Assembly (NCBI GenBank): GCA_902168185.1
Contig: CABHOV010000073.1
Span: 306,512-370,511, forward strand
DNA length: 64,000 nucleotides
Origin: an uncultured Bacteroides sp.
GTDB taxonomy: Bacteria; Bacteroidota; Bacteroidia; Cytophagales; Cyclobacteriaceae
Direction: 5' to 3'
The notes under the pieces are model-generated. The model searched no databases and was not told the origin of the DNA. It saw only the letters and a program-made list of their open reading frames with translations. Position 1 is the stretch's first letter. Each line of letters starts with the position of its first letter. Made by a program: the position numbers and the translations under genes. Below, piece after piece: positions 60,201-64,000 of this stretch.

Positions 60201-61512
60201 AGGAACTGTTTTGCCAGGATTTAATAGTACACCAAAATACTTTGGAATGAGTGAAGACTGGAGTGCTCCGGGATGGGGTTTTCTATTGGGAGATCAGGAT
60301 CCTGAAATGCGCTTTAACGCGGCACGAAATAATTTACTAACCAAAAATTCAAGTCTCACGACTATGTTTACACAATCGCGAAGCGAAACGATTACGCTGA
60401 GTGCAAACCTGGAACCATCGCCAACGCTAAAGATCATCTTGAATGCGAAGAAAGAAAATATAGCTTCGTATGAAGAGATCTTTCGTTACGATCCTGACCA
60501 AGCTACCGATGCATCAGGCTTTGCTTCACTGAGTCCCAATAGAAGCGGCAGCTATGCTATATCTACGATAAGTATAAAGACAGCCTTCAATAAAACGAAT
60601 GGCGATATAGATTCCGATGTGTTTAAGAAGTTTGAAGAGAACCTGATCGTGATGCAAAATCGTTTCATGGAGATCAGTGGCAACGAGTATGATACAGCTT
60701 CGCAGGATATTTTGATTCCGGCATTTATAGCCGCCTATACGGGTAGCAATGCCAGCACTGTTTCGCTTACGCCTTTTCCAAAAATACCTAAACCAAATTG
60801 GCGTGTAGATTATTCGGGCCTTAGCAATATTAAAGCACTGAAGAATATATTTCAGAATTTCACAGTCTCGCATGCGTATCAATCAACGTATGCAGTATCT
60901 GCATATTCAAATTCGCTCGAGTATACCAACGTAGAAGAATTGCGAATTGATCGATCAATCGAAGACTATAATACTTCTTATTATAGCAAAACCGTAGACG
61001 GTTCGCCAGTACCGGTATATATAATCAGCCAGGTAATTCTGTCGGAGCAGTTTTCTCCGCTCGTAGGCATCAGTGCTCGCACGAAGAGTAAAGTTACGGC
61101 AAGCCTTCAATACAAGACGAGGCGCGATTTAACACTTACGGTTTCCAATGCGCAGGTAACTGAAATATCAACGAAAGATATAGCATTTGAAATAGGGTTC
61201 ACCCGCAACAACATGAAGTTGCCTTTTAAATCGCGGGGCCGTACCGTTGTGTTGAAGAACGATCTTACGTTTAGGTTAAATACAACGGTGAGCGATACAC
61301 GCACGATCCAGCGTAAAATTGATGATGCTAATACATTGACGAGTGGCGCGATCAGTATTCAAATCCGGCCAACAGTAAGCTACGTGGTCAACAAGAAACT
61401 AAACCTTCAATTTTATTTTACCCGCTCCATTAATGAGCCACTCGTATCAAGTTCATATCGCAGGGCCACAACCAATGCGGGCGTGCAGGTACGGTTCAGT
61501 CTGGCAGAGTAA
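54283..61512 (+). CDS. sprA: T9SS outer-membrane translocon protein SprA/Sov
   Basis: 2409 residues, the size of the giant SprA barrel. The TTG at 54283 (or 54289) is chosen because it keeps basic residues before the signal-peptide core (LLMLSLCMSTTVSVWAQ); the first ATG lies inside that core. Typical segments include KDPERVKVDIQIDTSGNYTIYEKVG, FISPILDRIFGGSYIELVPRG, GEKLSVSANFDNNNSFDFQN (parts), repeated YIDDFENTTTPYSLMSPAGW and SVCLWANELRVTDFDRTAGW. SprA forms the 36-strand pore through which proteins with C-terminal sorting domains leave the cell; it is needed for gliding where that exists. It ends in a bidirectional terminator. Confidence 0.97.
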   Translation: MILRPCFSLSLLRVAEYGLLMLSLCMSTTVSVWAQNTFPEKKDSVQSYQPETKPTYKAEDRYGDPFSNPETSSPLLLKDPERVKVDIQIDTSGNYTIYEKVGGLQYRPVSTMSLEEFKQYQEREQLKNYWKSRTKAKDGESAVSGRSLNPKIFISPILDRIFGGSYIELVPRGYVTLDFGAAFQRINNPSIPIRQQRSGGFEFDEQINLSVVGKVGEKLSVSANFDNNNSFDFQNNMKVEYTGFKEDILQKLEIGNVSLPLNNTLIQGAQNLFGVKAQMQFGKLKATVIASTQRGKASSVNVDGSSNGQNRPFEIIASNYDENRHFFLGHFFRDNYTKWISNTPQVISGINITRVEVYVLNRKSDTQTLRNVVGLMDLGEGKRIYNAAVTSNGTAMPASNKANNLFDFVTAQSRAADNINSTLETFFAADNNNGTDFEKITGARKLAATEYTFHTQLGYLTLSTKLQSDEALAVSYEYTYNGKSYTVGELSEDYSNLKDEEVVFLKLLRPRKIAIHDSEGETIPTWDLMMKNIYTLGATQLSQSGFELRVIYRDDASGIDNPQLQAGNIVRARQLVEIMGLDKLNTLSDRQRDGNFDFVEGVTINSTLGLIIFPYLKPFSEALREAFDGEPTENALITKYAYDTLYGTTKSDAALFASKNKFYITGEYTASSSSEIVIPGFGVAQGSVKVYAGGILLTEGTDYVVDYTFGKVTILNESIMNSGKDIEVQYEQSDAFSFQNKSLLGTRMDYKLNDDVNFGSTLLYYNERPAVSRNTVGTEPARNVQYGLDFNINKKSRMLTKLVDALPLIQTKEESTVNLTGEFAQLLPGTSNVIDGEGTGYIDDFENTTTPYSLMSPAGWKLSSVPKTDDYHFDPSGGIADDIAAGYKRGKIAWYTIDNQLQRSSGSLKPDNISEEDLYNHYVRGVGPQEIFPNKQLTQGIYYEQVFDVAYFPNERGPYNYNPSLDNNGLLPAPQDTWGAITKAVTSETDFDKANIEYIEFWMMDPFINLSSGTGKVLDGIFNKGNTTGGRLIFQLGNISEDVMRDSRHAFENGLPADGNLTGEVAANSWGYVTTEQYLTSSFDNTSTSARSNQDVGFDGLPNEKETEYFSSYLNTVNVAAREKVQNDPSGDNFTYFLDSKYDAANAKILQRYKDYNGQDGNSPIASSSAISYSSYLTPDNEDINADNTLNETEEYYQYDIDLKPGKLAVDNEYIVDKITTTNTNELEESVTWYLFRIPIREYESKFGNIEDFKSIKYIRMLLTEFKEPVVLRLANFRMVGSYWRRYTADDLNDSGLSEITEPNLDNFTVSVVNLEENSVKDIAANKSGYIIPPGVVRDRDNTSSVSRLLNEQSVQVCIDDLADGTSRAIYKNLSVDLFNYGRVKMFFHANSEAGNDGLYAFIRLGTDFTDNYYEIQIPLKISDASDETERGVWPEENEIDLALNELYILKTARDKANFSLTERYPLAGPKEVGRHLLRILGRPDLSSVLAVMIGVRNPRTSDKRSYSVCLWANELRVTDFDRTAGWAVTSSANIKLADFATINAALRHTTYGFGSISSKISERTRDETTSYDVSAAANLDKLLPGNTGIKIPVFASYENSVATPNYDPANPDVKLSAALEAFNTENEKREYLKIIQDRTVRRSLNFTNVRKVKVNPNARSNIWDVENLSLSYSYSDAIQKDFTTVQNLNKQYKGSVVYNFSPKATGIEPFKNSAGLSSPWLKLIKDFNVSLMPSNINVRMDLNRSFTKTIYRNSGSSGDFVESDASYVKYFVFNRQYNVKWNLSKNLSFEYAALANAVIDEPEGDINTQEKKDSVMHNLKKLGRMKNFTQGVTLNYTLPLDKIPATDWLSADYRFHADYTWKAGTYNKVDSLVKTGEQDLVDSLDFKNTIQNSRSQNIAGRIDMVRLYNKIKFLKALNTPARPSAKSSGNTRAQTRIDTVKASSASTNGLVKGILKLVMSVRSINATYSLTEGTVLPGFNSTPKYFGMSEDWSAPGWGFLLGDQDPEMRFNAARNNLLTKNSSLTTMFTQSRSETITLSANLEPSPTLKIILNAKKENIASYEEIFRYDPDQATDASGFASLSPNRSGSYAISTISIKTAFNKTNGDIDSDVFKKFEENLIVMQNRFMEISGNEYDTASQDILIPAFIAAYTGSNASTVSLTPFPKIPKPNWRVDYSGLSNIKALKNIFQNFTVSHAYQSTYAVSAYSNSLEYTNVEELRIDRSIEDYNTSYYSKTVDGSPVPVYIISQVILSEQFSPLVGISARTKSKVTASLQYKTRRDLTLTVSNAQVTEISTKDIAFEIGFTRNNMKLPFKSRGRTVVLKNDLTFRLNTTVSDTRTIQRKIDDANTLTSGAISIQIRPTVSYVVNKKLNLQFYFTRSINEPLVSSSYRRATTNAGVQVRFSLAE

Positions 61513-61574
61513 TCTATAGTTATATAGTTGATTTGAATTGACCAGATTATACAAGAAACAGCATCTATACTATA

Positions 61575-61614
61575 TAAAAAAAAGAAGGCTGCGATTCATG
61601 ATCACAGCCTTCTT
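61575..61614. terminator. Bidirectional terminator between sprA and the DUF4197 gene
   Basis: AAGAAGGCTGCGAT (61582-61595) and ATCACAGCCTTCTT (61601-61614) pair with one wobble; an A-run precedes and T-rich sequence follows. Confidence 0.9.
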
Positions 61615-61639
61615 CAATTTCGGTATCTCTTACGAATAC

Positions 61640-62353
61640 TTATTGTGCAGAGAATACTTTTTTCAAGAGCTCGGTTGTTCTGGATCCTGGATCATCACGA
61701 ATACTTTTTTCTTCTTTCGCCACCATTACAAATAAACCGCTGATTGCTTTTTCAGTAGCATAATCATCGAGATTCGGATTCACCTTTTGTACCAATGGAA
61801 TTTTGTTATACCGGGTAACAAGATCTTTATAGTATTTCGTAGCGTTTGTCTTTTCCAATGACGCCTGTATAACAGGTTTGAATTTTTCAGTCAAGTTAGA
61901 TGTAGTGGTGCGCTTTAAATATTGAGTAGCAGCATCATCTTCGCCTTTTAAAATTGACCATGCATCCTGGATAGTCATTTGTTTGATCGCTGAAACGAAA
62001 ATAGGTTTAGCTTCCTTCGCTGCATCTTCAGCGCCACGGTTTAACGCCAACACGAATTTGTCTACCTCTGCGCCCATTCCCATCTGGCGAAGTTTAGTTT
62101 CAACTTTTTGAACTTCAGGAGGAAAAGGAATTTTTATCTCTGCATTTTTGAAATATCCATCAGCTTTTGAAACCAGGTCCGATCCTTTCGATGCTCCTTT
62201 GGTTAACGCTTCCTTCAATCCTTCTGCTACTTCTTCAGTGCTCAATGCGGATTCTCCTTTTACGGCTTTCTTCAGTTTATCCAACGAGATCTGCGCTGTT
62301 CCAATTTTGCAGAGCAGCACCAGGCTTAATAAAAGGATAATTTGTTTTTTCAT
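61640..62353 (-). CDS. DUF4197 exported protein
   Basis: 237 residues with a signal peptide (1-20, LLCKIGTAQ). The whole mature part is DUF4197: LDKLKKAVKGESALSTEEVAEGLKEALTKG in part, IPFPPEVQKVETKLRQMGMG, MTIQDAWSILKGEDDAATQYLKRTTTSNL in part and ISGLFVMVAKEEKSIRDDPGSRTTELLKKVF in part. The family is helical, periplasmic and of unknown function. It converges with sprA on a shared terminator and appears monocistronic. Confidence 0.93.
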   Translation of the reverse strand: MKKQIILLLSLVLLCKIGTAQISLDKLKKAVKGESALSTEEVAEGLKEALTKGASKGSDLVSKADGYFKNAEIKIPFPPEVQKVETKLRQMGMGAEVDKFVLALNRGAEDAAKEAKPIFVSAIKQMTIQDAWSILKGEDDAATQYLKRTTTSNLTEKFKPVIQASLEKTNATKYYKDLVTRYNKIPLVQKVNPNLDDYATEKAISGLFVMVAKEEKSIRDDPGSRTTELLKKVFSAQ

Positions 62354-62754
62354 GTGTGAATTAGAGTTAATATGAATCGTTAGTCAATAACTATACCAGT
62401 GTTATTTTCGAGCGTAAATATAGAATCGTTTCAGAATATCACCCTCAGGATTGCCAAATCCCGGAAGGTGATGTAATAAAAAACGATAAACTAAATTTTC
62501 TCAAGGGTAACGATTCCCGGATCTCAATTTGTTAAGCCGCTCTCAAGTGAATTAACTGCGTAGTTTTTGTAAGTATGAATGAGTAGGAGCATTCCGCCAA
62601 TGATAATATGTTTGTGCAGACGTTGTGTTGATTTTGGATCAAATTTTTTCAGTTCTGTACGTTGTAGTTGACTCCTCCTGGTGAAACGAATATATATAGT
62701 TGCTAGCACGTAACGGAAGCATATTTGCATACTTATGCTATAAAAGGAAACCAA
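62354..62754. other. Intergenic region, no gene seen
   Basis: 401 bases. It must hold the DUF4197 promoter. ATCACC (about 62438) can pair with GGTGAT (about 62467) as a short hairpin. A minus-strand frame at 62524-62754 starts with TTG, lacks any family feature and abuts the stop of the next gene, so I do not call it. Confidence 0.4.
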
Positions 62755-63153
62755 TCAGTCAACAACAATCATTTTCTTCTTCTCCACCATTCTTCCGTTT
62801 ACCAGTAAAGCATATATATAGGTTCCTTCCGGTAGCTGATCACCATTGATCTTAACTTGCCCTATATTTTCTTTTAGGTTATTCAATACAAGGACCTGTT
62901 CTTTATTCACATCGTTGTAAACGACAATGGACGCATTGGAAACGTCAGTTGCCTGGTAACGGATTACAGTTGATTCAGATTTTGATAGCGGGTTGGGATA
63001 GTTCTGTCCAAGATCGAGCTTGCCCACATATGGAAATCGCTGCGTGCTTTCTATCAATAGAAGATCATTCCATTTTTGTCTGTCAGATACGTCCTGCGCA
63101 TGCGTGCCGAAGTATGTAACAACCAACATCGCCAATAGTATAGTTTGCTTCAT
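62755..63153 (-). CDS. Minimal secreted protein consisting of a type A T9SS sorting domain
   Basis: 132 residues from the ATG at 63153, which gives the signal peptide MKQTILLAMLVVTYFGTHAQ. The frame is open for 74 codons upstream but that extension hides the signal. After only about 25 residues comes LGQNYPNP, the hallmark of the type A C-terminal sorting domain (TIGR04183), continuing to LPEGTYIYALLVNGRMVEKKKMIVVD (in part). There is thus no cargo domain. It could be a free sorting domain, a regulator or probe of the secretion machine, or the remnant of a larger protein. sprA lies 1.2 kb away on the opposite strand. Confidence 0.85.
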   Translation of the reverse strand: MKQTILLAMLVVTYFGTHAQDVSDRQKWNDLLLIESTQRFPYVGKLDLGQNYPNPLSKSESTVIRYQATDVSNASIVVYNDVNKEQVLVLNNLKENIGQVKINGDQLPEGTYIYALLVNGRMVEKKKMIVVD

Positions 63154-63569
63154 AGTATATTTCGTATACAACATTATGAAGGCTACACTAAATGTGAAAC
63201 AAAAGTAGATGAAACGGGTTAATAACCGGACGTCTGCGAAGAGAACATCGAGCAGAACTATCTGTATAATTATTTCATTGCTTCTGATGCCAGCCAGGAT
63301 TGAATGATGCTTGTTATTGAGTTTTATCCATGAACTTTTAATATTTAATGTAAGCCGGTAATATTTTTTCGTCAATAGAAATATATATCAGTTGATATGT
63401 TGCGGTAGCATCTTCTGTATTACCTGCCGCAAAAGCAGGGGTGAAGCAGGTCGGTGTCTTAATGAAAATGTAGTAGGGCAGCCGTATAACCCGGTCTATC
63501 ACTATAGTGTGGCTATAGCGTCTATGCTGTTATATCTTTCGATGAAGGATATAAATTGTTGCTAACGCT
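63154..63569. other. Intergenic region left of the sorting-domain remnant
   Basis: About 416 bases between the small sorting-domain gene and the recognisable part of the pseudogene. It may contain more of the decayed gene (a stretch near 63520-63560 could read YSVYAVISFDEGYKL), but I cannot support this firmly. Confidence 0.35.
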
Positions 63570-64000
63570 TCAGATATATACTACCTTTACGGAACAGCAC
63601 TTTCTTTGTGCGCGAGTTGTTACCGCGTTTCAGCGATCGATGCAGAAGGAGCAGAAGGCCCTTTGAGTGAAGCTGTGAGTAATGATAATTGTCCATATCA
63701 CGAAGTGCCAAATATATTTACTCCAATGCAGACGGTTGCAATGATGTTTTCAGCGTACAAATACGAATTGGACATAACGAGTATATGTATGCTCACGAAT
63801 ACATTGGATGCTCGCTGTTTGTGAAATCATTTATATAACTGGTGGAGAAGATCCGTATATGAATATTGTTCCTGTAATGAGAATTCTATCAATATTCTGG
63901 AATGGCAGGGATAATGATGGGAATGACTTACGAGTGTTTAGTATTATACTGCTGATGTGAAGTTTGACGTTATGAATCCATTAGCGAGAAACCGCAAGAT
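63570..64000 (+). pseudogene. Frameshifted remnant of a type B sorting-domain (gliding motility-associated C-terminal) protein
   Basis: Pieces of one known protein end appear in order but in changing frames. CYRVSAIDAEGAEGPLSEAV and SNDNCPYHEVPNIFTP (end of a fibronectin-like domain plus start of the CTD) are in the frame of 63606; after a lost base near 63726 NADGCNDVFS continues at 63728; WNGRDNDGNDL is in a third frame at 63898-63930; and YYTADVKFDVMNPLARNRK returns to the first frame at 63942-63998. Stops occur between them. This is the CHU_C/TIGR04131 type B sorting domain. The 5' part is decayed or lost, and the 3' end lies beyond the window. Confidence 0.85.

Noticed and set aside
62524..62754. 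76-codon minus-strand frame directly after the sorting-domain gene
   Set aside because: TTG start immediately beyond a stop, no recognisable domain and a composition like the surrounding spacer.
63154..63375. 74-codon N-terminal extension of the sorting-domain protein
   Set aside because: It would hide the signal peptide at 63153 and consists of spacer-like sequence.
1..64000. tRNA genes, CRISPR arrays, prophage or origin of replication
   Set aside because: I saw no cloverleaf-like gene ends, no regularly spaced direct repeats, no phage structural or integrase genes, and no dnaA-box cluster when reading through.

Overview
The window looks like ordinary chromosomal DNA of a Bacteroidota bacterium, most likely order Cytophagales. 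The reasons are a very long SprA/Sov type IX secretion (T9SS) protein, T9SS sorting domains of type A (LGQNYPNP) and type B, a PorE-like TPR/PD40/OmpA protein, DUF3127, DUF4197 and DUF2157/GDYXXLXY families, MbnP/MbnH genes, and several promoters of the Bacteroidota form (about TTG, 19-20 bp, TAnnTTTG). The order-level placement is an inference; no rRNA gene is present. I found no tRNA, CRISPR array, prophage or complete insertion sequence.

Layout. 1-6.6 kb: a truncated PD40 protein, a small cytochrome b-like membrane protein, an NHL/SMP-30 propeller, a DUF2157 + GDYXXLXY pair, a PQQ sugar dehydrogenase lipoprotein and an aldo/keto reductase. 6.6-14.4 kb: a secreted TPR-CHAT protein, a Tat-exported hydroxypyruvate isomerase-like protein, queA, an FtsX/MacB permease and recA. 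14.8-21.2 kb: a zinc aminopeptidase-like protein, a PhoB/PhoR-like two-component system with a pseudouridine synthase, a flavin/2Fe-2S reductase, an AraC regulator and a VOC protein. 21.4-24.1 kb: rplM-rpsI-rpsB and tsf. 24.2-30.9 kb (minus strand): aspS, a methyltransferase, a D-aminoacylase-like lipoprotein, a possible 64-residue protein and the PorE-like protein; the last three overlap stop-to-start.

31-35.9 kb: tadA, DUF3127, superoxide dismutase, a Cys-tailed surface protein, a class A beta-lactamase-like hydrolase, a lone PhnA domain and a small beta-barrel. 36-41.2 kb: a cobalamin riboswitch, then btuB-cobU-cobT-cobS-cobC, a compact corrinoid uptake and nucleotide-loop assembly locus. 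41.3-43.4 kb: an Rrf2 regulator and NAD(P)H-binding protein that share a dyad operator, then an alpha/beta hydrolase. 43.4-46.8 kb: a small protein, MbnP, MbnH and an outer-membrane barrel, probably copper handling. 47-54 kb: an AraC regulator and a complete tripartite RND efflux operon. 54.3-64 kb: sprA, DUF4197, a secreted protein that is almost nothing but a T9SS sorting domain, and at the right edge a frameshifted remnant of a type B sorting-domain protein.

Two window-wide patterns stand out. The tetramer TATA is conspicuous in genes and spacers, and the rare Ile codon ATA is used mainly after a codon ending in T. Many spacers hold strong inverted repeats; some are normal U-tract terminators, others lack a U-tract and look like a separate class. 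I see no wholly new multi-gene system. The best leads are the coupled small ORF next to the PorE-like gene, the sorting-domain-only protein, the Rrf2 operator pair, the Mbn-type operon without a methanobactin gene, and the TATA codon-context bias.
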